Of a stretch of 27,950 nucleotides of DNA, positions 1-7,568 are shown one piece after another (position 1 is the stretch's first letter; every line of letters begins with the position of its first letter). A model generated the notes under the pieces. That model saw only the letters and a list, made by a program, of their open reading frames with translations, made no database searches and was not told the DNA's origin. The DNA is taken from the IMG/VR virus record IMGVR_UViG_3300037557_000403, positions 1 through 27,950 of that record, one strand, 5' to 3'. The position numbers and the translations under genes were made by a program. This stretch comes from a virus.

Positions 1-1
1 A

Positions 2-841
2 TTTAAATGTCATAATTGTGGAACCGGCGGCTCAATAAAATTTTTATTAGACAAATTAGATCCTTCCTTATCAAGACAATATTCATTTGAAAATTATAAA
101 GAAGAAAAAGGTACACCTCTTCAGCAAGAAAAAGTGCCAATTTTTAGAAAACCAGTTTTTAAACATGATCCAGCAAAAATAGATGCCCCAAAAATAATTG
201 ATTTACCTCCAGATCACCCGGCTGTAAAATTTTGCGATGTAAGAATGTTGCCTAAGGTTCGATATGATGATATGTACTTCGCAGATTGTTTTAAAACTTG
301 GGTAAGCAATTATGATGTTGAACTTGCCGCACGATTGAAAGTAGATGATCCTAGAATAATTATTCCATTTTTTAGTAAAGACCGAAAACTTATTGCAGCA
401 CAGGGAAGAAGTTTAGACAATAATACATTAAGATATTTTACTATTAAAATAGATAAAAGTGCCATAAAAATATTTGGATTAGATAGAATAAAAGATGATG
501 AATTAATATACATTGTTGAAGGACCGTTTGATAGCATGTTTCTACCAAATTGTCTGGCTATGGCTGGTAGTGACCTAGATGATGCTAGTATGTTTTATGC
601 TAAGAACGTTGTTTTTGTATATGATAATGAACCAAGAAATACTGAAATTGTACTAAAAATTGAAAAATCTATTAAAAAAGGATTCGCGGTTTGCATATGG
701 CCAGACACTGTTAAATTTAAAGATATTAATGATATGGTCTTAGGTGAAATGGATATTTTGGAAATTATTGATATAATAAATATGAATACTTATCGTGGCC
801 TTCCCGCAAGAATAAAATTTAATCAGTGGAAAAGAATATGA
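2..841 (+). CDS. 61: DNA primase, T4 gp61-like (5' end missing)
   Basis: The reading frame is open from base 2, so the gene starts upstream of the window; 279 residues are visible. It should make RNA primers for lagging-strand synthesis with the replicative helicase. The first visible residues, FKCHNCGTGG, are the second knuckle of a primase zinc ribbon and would sit near the N-terminus. The Toprim part follows: an acidic motif EGPFDS at about 530, then VVFVYDNEP at about 610, which supply the metal-binding Glu and Asp residues. T4 gp61 is 342 residues, so roughly 60 residues may be missing. An internal ATG-like start (GTG at 134) would leave out the zinc ribbon and is not the true start. The stop overlaps the thyX start as ATGA. 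The primase family is firm; equivalence to gp61 is inferred from the zinc-ribbon plus Toprim layout and the phage setting. Confidence 0.82.
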   Translation, partial: FKCHNCGTGGSIKFLLDKLDPSLSRQYSFENYKEEKGTPLQQEKVPIFRKPVFKHDPAKIDAPKIIDLPPDHPAVKFCDVRMLPKVRYDDMYFADCFKTWVSNYDVELAARLKVDDPRIIIPFFSKDRKLIAAQGRSLDNNTLRYFTIKIDKSAIKIFGLDRIKDDELIYIVEGPFDSMFLPNCLAMAGSDLDDASMFYAKNVVFVYDNEPRNTEIVLKIEKSIKKGFAVCIWPDTVKFKDINDMVLGEMDILEIIDIINMNTYRGLPARIKFNQWKRI

Positions 842-1647
842 ATGAAGAGGTGAAAGTTCATGAAGATGGGCTAGTTAGATTATTAGATATTATGGGAAGT
901 GATGACGATGTAGTTGATGCAGCACGAATAAGTTATGGTAAAGGCACAAAAAAAGTTAGCGAGACGCGTAATTTAATTCGATATTTAATGAGACATAAGC
1001 ACACATCTCCCTTTGAAATGTGTGAAGTAAAATTCTATTTAAAATTACCTATCTTCGTTATGAGACAAATAATTCGGCATCGGACGGCGAATTTAAATGA
1101 ATATTCAGGACGATATTCGTTAATGAGTGAAGATTTTTACGTTCCTCATGACGATGATATACAAAAACAATCAACCCAGAACAATCAGGGTAGGGGTGAA
1201 GAAATTGAGCAAAAAGGTCTTGTTAAATTCGAATTTAATCGCATGTATGATAATGCTATTCAATCCTATCACAATTTATTAGATCTAGATTTAGCTCGAG
1301 AATTAGCGCGCTCTATTCTCCCAGTAGGCAACTATACCGAAGTTGTTTGGAAAATAGATTTGCATAATTTTTTCCATTTTTGTAAATTAAGAATGGATAA
1401 TCACACGCAAAAAGAAACTCGTGATTATGCTAATGCTATGTATAAGTTGGTTAAGTCCGAATTTCCTTTATGTTGTGAAGCATTTGAAGATTATAGTAAA
1501 GATGCTGTAACATTCTCTAAACAAGAAATGGAAATATTAAAGTATGAGTTGGCAGACCGAAGAAGAAGACCTAGAAATATTGAAGCACTATCAAATCGAG
1601 AACAAAAAGAATTCCTAGAAAAACTAGAAGCAAAGGAAATTGAATGA
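838..1647 (+). CDS. thyX: Flavin-dependent thymidylate synthase ThyX
   Basis: This 269-residue protein converts dUMP to dTMP using FAD, NADPH and methylene-tetrahydrofolate. The ThyX signature RHRX7S is intact as RHRTANLNEYS at residues 80-90, followed by GRY. The N-terminal AARISYGKG and HTSPFE segments and the C-terminal RRxRNIE-type region also fit, and the length is normal for the family. I chose ATG at 838 because it overlaps the primase stop as ATGA; a GTG 12 bases upstream is possible but less likely. Its own stop overlaps the ribonucleotide reductase start by four bases, so the two nucleotide-synthesis genes are translationally coupled. Phages often carry ThyX in place of ThyA to secure dTMP during replication. 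Confidence 0.96.
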   Translation: MNEEVKVHEDGLVRLLDIMGSDDDVVDAARISYGKGTKKVSETRNLIRYLMRHKHTSPFEMCEVKFYLKLPIFVMRQIIRHRTANLNEYSGRYSLMSEDFYVPHDDDIQKQSTQNNQGRGEEIEQKGLVKFEFNRMYDNAIQSYHNLLDLDLARELARSILPVGNYTEVVWKIDLHNFFHFCKLRMDNHTQKETRDYANAMYKLVKSEFPLCCEAFEDYSKDAVTFSKQEMEILKYELADRRRRPRNIEALSNREQKEFLEKLEAKEIE

Positions 1648-3605
1648 ACTTACCTACAGAATATCAATCATTTATACATCTTTCAAGATATGCGAGATGG
1701 AGGTATGATGAAGAAAGAAGAGAAAAATGGTCTGAAACAATTGGAAGATATTTTGATTTTTTTAAAGATGATTTAAAAGAAAAATGTAATTATGATTTTA
1801 CTGATACGGTAAGAAAAGAATTAGAAGAGGCGGTTCTAAATTTAGAAGTTATGCCATCTATGAGATGTTTAATGACGGCCGGAGACCCTCTCAAAAAAGA
1901 AAATGTTGCTGGGTATAATTGTTCATATTTAAAATGTGATAATCAGAGAACGTTTGATGAAATTATGTATGTTTTAATGAATGGAACAGGAGTTGGGTTT
2001 TCCGTTGAAGAAAAATATACAAATCAAATGCCAATTATCGCAGAAGAATTTTTTCCAACAGATACCACTATAGTAGTTGCAGATAGTAAATTGGGATGGT
2101 GTAAAGCTTATAAGGAATTAGTCTCATTATTATATCAAGGACAGAAGCCTAAATGGGATATGAGTAAGGTAAGAGCCGCCGGTATGCCTTTAAAAACTTT
2201 TGGTGGTAGAGCTTCTGGTCCGGAGCCGCTAGTAGATTTATTTAACTTCGTAACAGAAATTATTTCAAATGCTGCGGGAAGAAAGCTTAAACCAATTGAA
2301 TGTCATGACATTATATGTAAAACCGCGGAAGTAGTTGTAGTGGGCGGCGTACGAAGAAGTGCTCTCATTAGTCTAAGTGATCTAAATGATCGAGAAATGA
2401 GATTTGCAAAACATGGAGAATGGTATAAAGGTAATGTTCAGCGCGCATTATCAAACAATTCTGTTAATTATAAAGAAAAACCTGACGTTGGTACTTTTAT
2501 GAGAGAGTGGTTATCTCTTTATGATTCAAAATCTGGAGAACGCGGAATATATAATGGAGATTCCGCTAATCGACAAGTACAAAAATTAAATGAAAGGGAG
2601 CAAGATGGACATGGAGGATTTTTACGAAGACGAGATTCCGGACATGAGTTTGGCACAAATCCGTGCAGCGAGATCATTTTACGGTCACGAGAATTTTGCA
2701 ACTTATCTGAAGTCGTTGTCAGAGGACGGGACTCTCGCGAGTCTCTTAAGATCAAAGTTCGCAATGCAACAATTCTTGGAACCTTCCAATCAACCCTCAC
2801 TAACTTCAAATACCTTACTAAAGAATGGGCCAGAAACTGCGAAGAAGAGCGACTTCTGGGAGTTTCTCTTACCGGAATAATGGATAATGAATTAACAAAT
2901 GGAAAAAGAGGAAAAGAAAAAACTGGTAAACTTTTAGAGGAACTCCGAGATGTTGCTATCGAAACAAATAAAGAGTGGGCAGAAAAACTGGGGATTCCGA
3001 GATCTGCGGCGGTTACTTGTGTCAAACCGAGTGGAACTGTTTCTCAGCTCGTTGACAGTGCTAGTGGTATTCATGCTCGTCATAATCCCTATTATATACG
3101 AACTGTGCGGGCCGATAATAAAGATCCTTTATGTAAGTTCATGAAAGAGGCCAATTTTCCGAATGAACCCGATATAACAAAACCAGCACATACTTCAGTA
3201 TTTTCTTTTCCACAAAAAAGTCCAAAGGGGGCCGTATGTAGAATGGATATGACAGCTATAGAACAGTTAGAATTGTGGAAAATATATCAAGACCATTGGT
3301 GCGAACATAAACCATCTATTACAATATCGGTTAAGGAACACGAATGGATGGTTGTAGGTTCTTGGGTTTGGGATAATTTTGATTCTATTAGTGGTATTTC
3401 ATTTTTACCATTTAGTGAACACGCATATAAACAAGCTCCTTACCAAGATTGCGATGAAAAACAGTATAAAGAATTACTATCAAAAATGCCCAAAAATGTA
3501 GCTTGGGATAAATTAAGTGATTATGAAAAAGAAGACCATACAGCCGGTGCGCAAACACAAGCCTGTGGGAGTGATGGTGGTTGTGAAGTTGTAGATTTGA
3601 TTTAA
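1644..3605 (+). CDS. nrdJ: Adenosylcobalamin-dependent ribonucleoside-triphosphate reductase (class II)
   Basis: This 653-residue enzyme reduces ribonucleoside triphosphates to dNTPs with a B12-generated thiyl radical. It resembles the monomeric Lactobacillus leichmannii type (739 residues). Visible landmarks in order are GYNCSYLKC (first active-site Cys), NGTGVGFSVE, then NPCSE followed eleven residues later by the second Cys in REFCNLSE, which match the thiyl and redox Cys and the catalytic Glu. CVKPSGTVSQL and a C-terminal CGSDGGC redox pair come next; that pair is regenerated by thioredoxin or glutaredoxin. The enzyme needs host adenosylcobalamin and works without oxygen-dependent cofactor assembly. 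The central segment (about 2590-2870) has clearly higher GC than both flanks. No intron or intein interrupts the gene. Confidence 0.95.
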   Translation: MNLPTEYQSFIHLSRYARWRYDEERREKWSETIGRYFDFFKDDLKEKCNYDFTDTVRKELEEAVLNLEVMPSMRCLMTAGDPLKKENVAGYNCSYLKCDNQRTFDEIMYVLMNGTGVGFSVEEKYTNQMPIIAEEFFPTDTTIVVADSKLGWCKAYKELVSLLYQGQKPKWDMSKVRAAGMPLKTFGGRASGPEPLVDLFNFVTEIISNAAGRKLKPIECHDIICKTAEVVVVGGVRRSALISLSDLNDREMRFAKHGEWYKGNVQRALSNNSVNYKEKPDVGTFMREWLSLYDSKSGERGIYNGDSANRQVQKLNEREQDGHGGFLRRRDSGHEFGTNPCSEIILRSREFCNLSEVVVRGRDSRESLKIKVRNATILGTFQSTLTNFKYLTKEWARNCEEERLLGVSLTGIMDNELTNGKRGKEKTGKLLEELRDVAIETNKEWAEKLGIPRSAAVTCVKPSGTVSQLVDSASGIHARHNPYYIRTVRADNKDPLCKFMKEANFPNEPDITKPAHTSVFSFPQKSPKGAVCRMDMTAIEQLELWKIYQDHWCEHKPSITISVKEHEWMVVGSWVWDNFDSISGISFLPFSEHAYKQAPYQDCDEKQYKELLSKMPKNVAWDKLSDYEKEDHTAGAQTQACGSDGGCEVVDLI

Positions 3606-3615
3606 AATTTTATTG

Positions 3616-3644
3616 TTGATATTTGTGTATTAATGATATATAAT
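3616..3644 (+). promoter_or_regulatory. Sigma70-like promoter, TTGATA-N17-TATAAT
   Basis: TTGATA at 3616-3621 and TATAAT at 3639-3644 are separated by exactly 17 bases, a near-consensus host sigma70 promoter. It lies in the 48-base gap after the reductase gene. Initiation about seven bases downstream would fall almost on the ATG at 3654, giving a nearly leaderless transcript. The AGGG at 3645-3648 could serve as ribosome site only on transcripts that start further upstream. In a region this AT-rich, a chance match remains possible. Confidence 0.5.
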
Positions 3645-3653
3645 AGGGATAAT

Positions 3654-3866
3654 ATGAAAACGTCATTTGAAAAATATGTTGATGGGTGTGTTAAAGTTCT
3701 TGAAAAACATACTGAATCATTAGGTATATCCACAGTTCAAGAATTGTGGAAAGATATCGAAAATGCTCCAGCCTTTACGGGTAAACTTTGGCTGGAAGAC
3801 ATTCTTGATAAACAATATAAAGAAAAAGTTGACCCTGAAACCGAAATGAATTTTGTATACGATTAA
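3654..3866 (+). CDS. Small phage protein of unknown function (70 aa)
   Basis: This is a 70-residue acidic protein of no recognised family. The sequence is predicted mostly helical (MKTSFEKYVDGCVKVLEKH, then VQELWKDIENAP) and ends in an Asp/Glu-rich tail; it has no membrane segment or signal peptide. I start it at ATG 3654, preceded by AGGG five bases upstream; an ATG at 3633 in the same frame would add seven residues and would lie inside the putative promoter. It sits between nucleotide-metabolism genes, with only two bases before the HAD gene. A regulatory or inhibitory role is possible, but nothing in the sequence shows it. Confidence 0.7.
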   Translation: MKTSFEKYVDGCVKVLEKHTESLGISTVQELWKDIENAPAFTGKLWLEDILDKQYKEKVDPETEMNFVYD

Positions 3867-3868
3867 TT

Positions 3869-4345
3869 ATGAAAGTTTTTATTGATATGGATGGTGTTTT
3901 ATCAGATTTTAATAAATCCATCATCGAAAAGTTTGGTACTAAAAAAGAATGGAAACAAGGTGGCATAGAAAGGTGGGAACTTCTCCCTGAAGATTTTTTC
4001 CTTTCCCTTCCCAAAATGACAGATGCTGATGAATTAGTAAATCATATTTCTGGACAATTTGATTGGCATGTTCTTTCCGCGATTCCCGACGAACCTGTTT
4101 TTCCCGAATGCCGCCGGCAAAAAATGCAATGGGTTTTTGAACACTATAAATTATACCCTGTGAGGGTTCATTGTGTTTATCAAAGGGAAAAACAATATTA
4201 TGCCGCTGAAGAAAATTTATCTCCGAATATTTTAATTGATGATTCCGAATCAAATGTAGCTGAATGGAAGGCAAAAGGTGGCATTGCTATCTTACATACA
4301 TCTGCAAATGATAGTATAAGAGAATTACAACAGTTAGGATTTTAA
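3869..4345 (+). CDS. HAD-family 5'(3')-deoxyribonucleotidase-like phosphatase
   Basis: This 158-residue HAD-superfamily protein has motif I as FIDMDGVLSDF at residues 4-14, supplying the nucleophile and acid/base Asp pair. It has a late acidic motif, ILIDDSESNVAEW, at about residue 120. The layout and size resemble the NT5C-type 5'(3')-deoxyribonucleotidases found in many phages, which dephosphorylate dNMPs and could adjust the nucleotide pool or salvage degraded host DNA. Its place between the ribonucleotide reductase and a nuclease supports a nucleotide substrate. It is unlikely to be GmhB, the bisphosphatase missing from the heptose genes downstream, since its motifs are closer to nucleotidases, but substrate cannot be settled by eye. 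The next gene begins on the base after its stop. Confidence 0.75.
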   Translation: MKVFIDMDGVLSDFNKSIIEKFGTKKEWKQGGIERWELLPEDFFLSLPKMTDADELVNHISGQFDWHVLSAIPDEPVFPECRRQKMQWVFEHYKLYPVRVHCVYQREKQYYAAEENLSPNILIDDSESNVAEWKAKGGIAILHTSANDSIRELQQLGF

Positions 4346-4885
4346 TTGATTTGCGCAGGAATAGATTATTCTACAACCAGCCCATGTATTTGTATATTTA
4401 AAAAAGATGGAACAATTAATCCTATTGATTGTAATTTTAGTTTTTTTGCTTTGGATAAGTGGAGGCCTCGGTGGTCCGCCCTTCAAAATGTAAATTGTTA
4501 TAAGTTACCAAAAGATTTAAAATTAATAGATAAGTATATTTTTTTAGCTGATTGGACCATAGAAGCATTACGTTGGCATAATGGTAGAGTTGAGAAAGTT
4601 ATAATAGAAGATTATTCTTATTCGTCTACAGGTAGAGTTTTTAACATTGCGGAAAATGTTGGTATTTTGAAATTTAAATTAAAACAGAATGGTTTCCGTT
4701 ATGAAACAGTTCCTCCAACTGTTATTAAGAAGTTCGCAACGGGTAAGGGAAATTCTAATAAAGAAGCTATGCTAGAAGCATGGAAGGCAGAGCCGGATAA
4801 TTTTGAATTAGTTCAAGAAAATGGCAACCCTGCAACCGATATTGTTGATTCTTACTATCTTTGTAAATATGGAGTTACTCAGTGA
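4346..4885 (+). CDS. RuvC-like RNase H-fold endonuclease (Holliday-junction resolvase type)
   Basis: This 179-residue protein begins with the RuvC-type first strand AGIDYSTTSP, where Asp7 (counting the start as residue 1) would bind metal. Further acidic positions are in VIIEDYSYS at about residue 90 and DIVDSYYLC near the C-terminus, giving the expected Asp/Glu/Asp arrangement. It probably cleaves branched DNA during recombination and packaging, a job T4 gives to the unrelated endonuclease VII. The start codon is TTG, directly after the previous stop; no ATG is available near the N-terminus without losing the catalytic strand. Its 3' end overlaps the convergent minus-strand gene by 11 bases. 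Confidence 0.8.
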   Translation: MICAGIDYSTTSPCICIFKKDGTINPIDCNFSFFALDKWRPRWSALQNVNCYKLPKDLKLIDKYIFLADWTIEALRWHNGRVEKVIIEDYSYSSTGRVFNIAENVGILKFKLKQNGFRYETVPPTVIKKFATGKGNSNKEAMLEAWKAEPDNFELVQENGNPATDIVDSYYLCKYGVTQ

Positions 4886-5261
4886 ATATATTTACATCTC
4901 GAGTATGTTCAGTAATCATCTCAATTTGTTTTTCTAGAATCTCTCGTCTTCCTGGCCAATATATATATTCATTAGTGGAAGATTTTGCTAAGTTGTTTAG
5001 CAGAGGTACAATTAAATCTTCAACTTCTTTCATCTGTCGGCTGAATTCTTTATTTAATTTTTCCTTATGTTTATCAATATCTTCGTAATGATAGTCCAGC
5101 AGACTCCAGATTTTATTCACGGTCCCCTCAACTTCTTTTATTTGTCCAGCCTTGGCTTTTTCAACCGCTGCGGAAACTACTTTCTCTTCTGGTTCTTTAG
5201 CGGCCGAAGTAAATTCTTGCTCACTAACAGTGCTGAAACCAAAATCATTTAATTCACTCAT
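4875..5261 (-). CDS. Conserved-looking phage protein of unknown function, only minus-strand gene
   Basis: This 128-residue, strongly charged protein is predicted almost entirely helical, with a likely coiled coil around residues 45-85 (KIWSLLDYHYEDIDKHKEK onward). An aromatic stretch EYIYWPGR at about residue 98 precedes a terminal helix. The N-terminus MSELNDFGFSTV looks like a short interaction peptide. A ribosome site AAAGG precedes the ATG by four bases. It is the only real gene on this strand. It overlaps the RuvC-like gene end to end and lies 11 bases from the divergent start at 5273, so any promoter must lie inside the neighbouring coding region. No family function is known to me. Confidence 0.82.
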   Translation of the reverse strand: MSELNDFGFSTVSEQEFTSAAKEPEEKVVSAAVEKAKAGQIKEVEGTVNKIWSLLDYHYEDIDKHKEKLNKEFSRQMKEVEDLIVPLLNNLAKSSTNEYIYWPGRREILEKQIEMITEHTRDVNIFTE

Positions 5262-5272
5262 GATACCTTTCT

Positions 5273-6136
5273 ATGAAATTACAGTTTACTAATATATTTA
5301 GGACAGATGAAACTAACATAGGTGACTCGTATAGTACTCCTACAAAATATTTTGATTTGCCTGGAAATCAAAAAGATATTTTCCAATTAGAATATGATTA
5401 TTCACCGCCCCATGAAAATGTTATTTACGGCGGTGGGGGACTTATAGGCCAAATGAGACCAATGTCTCATGTTCTAAAACATCAAAAAAATTCTAATTAT
5501 AGATTATATGGATGGGGACTAGGCGAACATATGTATATTTGTTTAGATGAACAAGTACAATGTATTCCACCAATGAATATAACTTATCCGGCATATATAA
5601 GATCATTTGATTTATTGGGTATACGAGATCATCATCCACATCTATATAATTCTATACCAACAGCAAGATGGGTTCCATGCTCCAGTTGTATGCACGAAGC
5701 CTTCGATAAAGAATATGAAGTAAAACATGATATTGTATTTTTTACTCATGCTTCTCTTCCAATGAATATTATTCATGGCATGCCGAAAGAAACTTGGGAT
5801 TATCCTCATAAAGGAAACAATGAATTTAATTTTGAGGAAACAATAGAATTTATCGCAAGTGGAGATATTGTTGTTACAAATTCTTATCATGGTGCTTATT
5901 GGGCAACACTTTTGGGAAAGGTTGTAATAGTTTTTCCATGGTCTTCTAAATTTTATGGTTTAAAGCATACACCTTTATTTTGTCCTACAACTGATTGGTG
6001 GAAAACTGTTCAAGATAAGGAACAAAGACAATATAAAAGTTCTTTAGAAGAATGTAGAGAAGCAAATATAAATTTTCATAAAGAATTAACCGAACATATT
6101 TTAAATAGTCCTAGAACATTCAAGATCAACGTATGA
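5273..6136 (+). CDS. Polysaccharide pyruvyl transferase family protein
   Basis: This 287-residue protein has the landmarks of the CsaB/WcaK-type family: NIGDSYSTPTKYF near the N-terminus, the glycine-rich strand VIYGGGGLIGQ at about residue 50, and a C-terminal VVTNSYHGAYWATLLGKVV at about residue 200. The last contains the SxHG motif typical of these GT-B-like enzymes. Known members add pyruvate ketals to sugars of capsule, exopolysaccharide or secondary cell wall polymers using phosphoenolpyruvate. Here it opens a five-gene sugar cassette and overlaps the next gene as ATGA. It could instead be a glycosyltransferase of the same fold. In a phage it may modify host envelope polymers or glycosylate a virion or other product. 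Confidence 0.78.
   Translation: MKLQFTNIFRTDETNIGDSYSTPTKYFDLPGNQKDIFQLEYDYSPPHENVIYGGGGLIGQMRPMSHVLKHQKNSNYRLYGWGLGEHMYICLDEQVQCIPPMNITYPAYIRSFDLLGIRDHHPHLYNSIPTARWVPCSSCMHEAFDKEYEVKHDIVFFTHASLPMNIIHGMPKETWDYPHKGNNEFNFEETIEFIASGDIVVTNSYHGAYWATLLGKVVIVFPWSSKFYGLKHTPLFCPTTDWWKTVQDKEQRQYKSSLEECREANINFHKELTEHILNSPRTFKINV
5295..5302 (-). promoter_or_regulatory. Possible T4-type late promoter for the minus-strand gene
   Basis: Read on the minus strand, the sequence is CCTAAATA, which shares TAAATA with the T4 late promoter TATAAATA and resembles the CTAAATA variants described for T4-like cyanophages. It lies about 34 bases upstream of the minus-strand ATG, a sensible distance, within the 5' end of the divergent gene. 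With six matched AT-only bases in an AT-rich genome, chance is a serious alternative. Confidence 0.3.
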
Positions 6137-7152
6137 AAGACATTTATAAAGATAAGACAATCCCCCAAAGAAAAGAAAATAATATGGCCAAAGATTCTTT
6201 TGGGGGAACAGAATTAACAACCTTAGAATTATGGTCACATTTACCTGAAAAATATAAAACAGATTATCAATGGGTAATTTCAAGATTATATCCAGAAAAT
6301 ATTCAAACTATTTTACCCAGAATTTGGTGGTTTCATGATTTAGCTAAAGATGGAAGTGGGGGCCATGATTTTTTAGGAAATAAAGACGGTGCGAAAGAAT
6401 TTGAGAAATTAATCTTTTCGAGTTATTGGCAAATGCACACTTTTCTGGAAAAATATGATTTACCAATGGATCGCTGCGAGGTTCAAAAAACAGCTATATT
6501 TCCATATGAGCATTATGAAAAACCTAGAGACGGCAAAATAAATTTAATTTATGCTTCTACTCCTCAAAGAGGTTTACACGTATTATGTAATGCCTTACAC
6601 GAACTTGACAGAGATGATTGGCATTTACATGTATATTCAAGTTATCAGATATATGGTTGGAAAGAAAACGATCAACCATATCAAGAATTATTTGAACATG
6701 TTGAAAAAAATCCTAATATGACTCTTCATAAAATTGTTAAAGGGAGACCTTTAAGAGAAGAATGGAAAGATATGCATATTTGGACCTATCCATGTATATG
6801 GGAAGAAACTTCTTGTAGAACTGCTATGGAAGCAATGTCTTCCAGAACATTAATGCTTACAAATAGTTTAGGTGCGTTACCGGAGACTTGCTCTGATCAT
6901 GCATTTATGTATCCTTATATTAAAGATGAAATAGAACATTGTTATAGATTTGCAGATGAAGTAGATAAATTATTAGATACATATTGGGATGATGAAACAC
7001 AGGATATTATAGATCGAGCTAAAAAACATGCGGACAAATATTATAGTTGGGATTATAGAGCACCTAAATGGATAGAGATGTTTGAATTAATGGATATTGA
7101 AGATGAACTCGAAGAAACAGAAGATGCCGAAAGAATAGCAACGGCCTTATGA
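6133..7152 (+). CDS. Glycosyltransferase, GT4-like (GT-B fold)
   Basis: This 339-residue protein should transfer a sugar from a nucleotide donor. It has a glycine-rich N-terminal loop DSFGGTELTTLELW at residues 21-34, and the central NLIYASTPQRGLHVL starts the second Rossmann domain. EETSCRTAMEAM at about residue 230 provides the EX7E-type acidic pair of retaining family-4 enzymes, followed by LGALPE. There is no signal peptide or membrane segment, so it acts in the cytoplasm or at the inner face of the membrane. It overlaps both neighbours by four bases. The donor may be the product of the heptose-type genes just downstream; that link is inference. Confidence 0.85.
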   Translation: MKDIYKDKTIPQRKENNMAKDSFGGTELTTLELWSHLPEKYKTDYQWVISRLYPENIQTILPRIWWFHDLAKDGSGGHDFLGNKDGAKEFEKLIFSSYWQMHTFLEKYDLPMDRCEVQKTAIFPYEHYEKPRDGKINLIYASTPQRGLHVLCNALHELDRDDWHLHVYSSYQIYGWKENDQPYQELFEHVEKNPNMTLHKIVKGRPLREEWKDMHIWTYPCIWEETSCRTAMEAMSSRTLMLTNSLGALPETCSDHAFMYPYIKDEIEHCYRFADEVDKLLDTYWDDETQDIIDRAKKHADKYYSWDYRAPKWIEMFELMDIEDELEETEDAERIATAL

Positions 7153-7568
7153 AAAAAGGATTTACAGCTTCTAGTTTTGATTTACTACATGCAGGCCATA
7201 TTGTAATGTTAGAAGAAGCGAGAAAAAATTGTGATTATTTAATTGCTGGTCTTCACACCAGCCCTGCTCACAAAAAAAATCTAGTACAGTCTGTCTTTGA
7301 ACGGTTCATACAATTAAGGGGATGTAAATATGTTGATGAAATCATTCCTTATGAATCAGAAATAGATCTTAAAAATATATTAAAAACAATAGAAATTAAT
7401 ATTAGATTTTTAGGTGATGATTATTCCCGTGACAAAAAACCCATAACAGGGTATAATACATGTATCATGAAAAATATTGAACTTTATTATTGTAAAAGAT
7501 TTCATCATTATTCATCAACTGAACTGAAGAAAAGAATTGTTAGTTTGTCAAACCCCCCTACGGATTAG
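7149..7568 (+). CDS. Cytidylyltransferase-like nucleotidyltransferase (TagD/HldE-C type)
   Basis: This 139-residue protein has the HxGH nucleotide-binding motif, in GFTASSFDLLHAGH at residues 4-17. It also has a C-terminal YSSTELKKRI at about residue 122, the counterpart of the ISSTxLR motif of the cytidylyltransferase superfamily. Members activate glycerol 3-phosphate, heptose 1-phosphate, ethanolamine phosphate and similar molecules as CDP or ADP derivatives. Its position next to heptose kinase and isomerase homologues makes a sugar-phosphate substrate attractive, but sequence alone does not decide between CTP and ATP. The last 32 bases overlap the downstream kinase gene, the longest overlap in this cassette. 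Confidence 0.85.
   Translation: MKKGFTASSFDLLHAGHIVMLEEARKNCDYLIAGLHTSPAHKKNLVQSVFERFIQLRGCKYVDEIIPYESEIDLKNILKTIEINIRFLGDDYSRDKKPITGYNTCIMKNIELYYCKRFHHYSSTELKKRIVSLSNPPTD

Noticed and set aside
2590-2880. A 96-codon open frame inside the reductase gene in another phase, with protein-like composition
   Set aside because: The reductase frame across the same bases holds the strongly conserved active site; the second frame has no ribosome site and is probably a by-product of the higher GC.
2519-3025. A 168-codon minus-strand open frame opposite the reductase
   Set aside because: Ser/Arg/Leu-rich translation typical of an antisense shadow, with no start signal.
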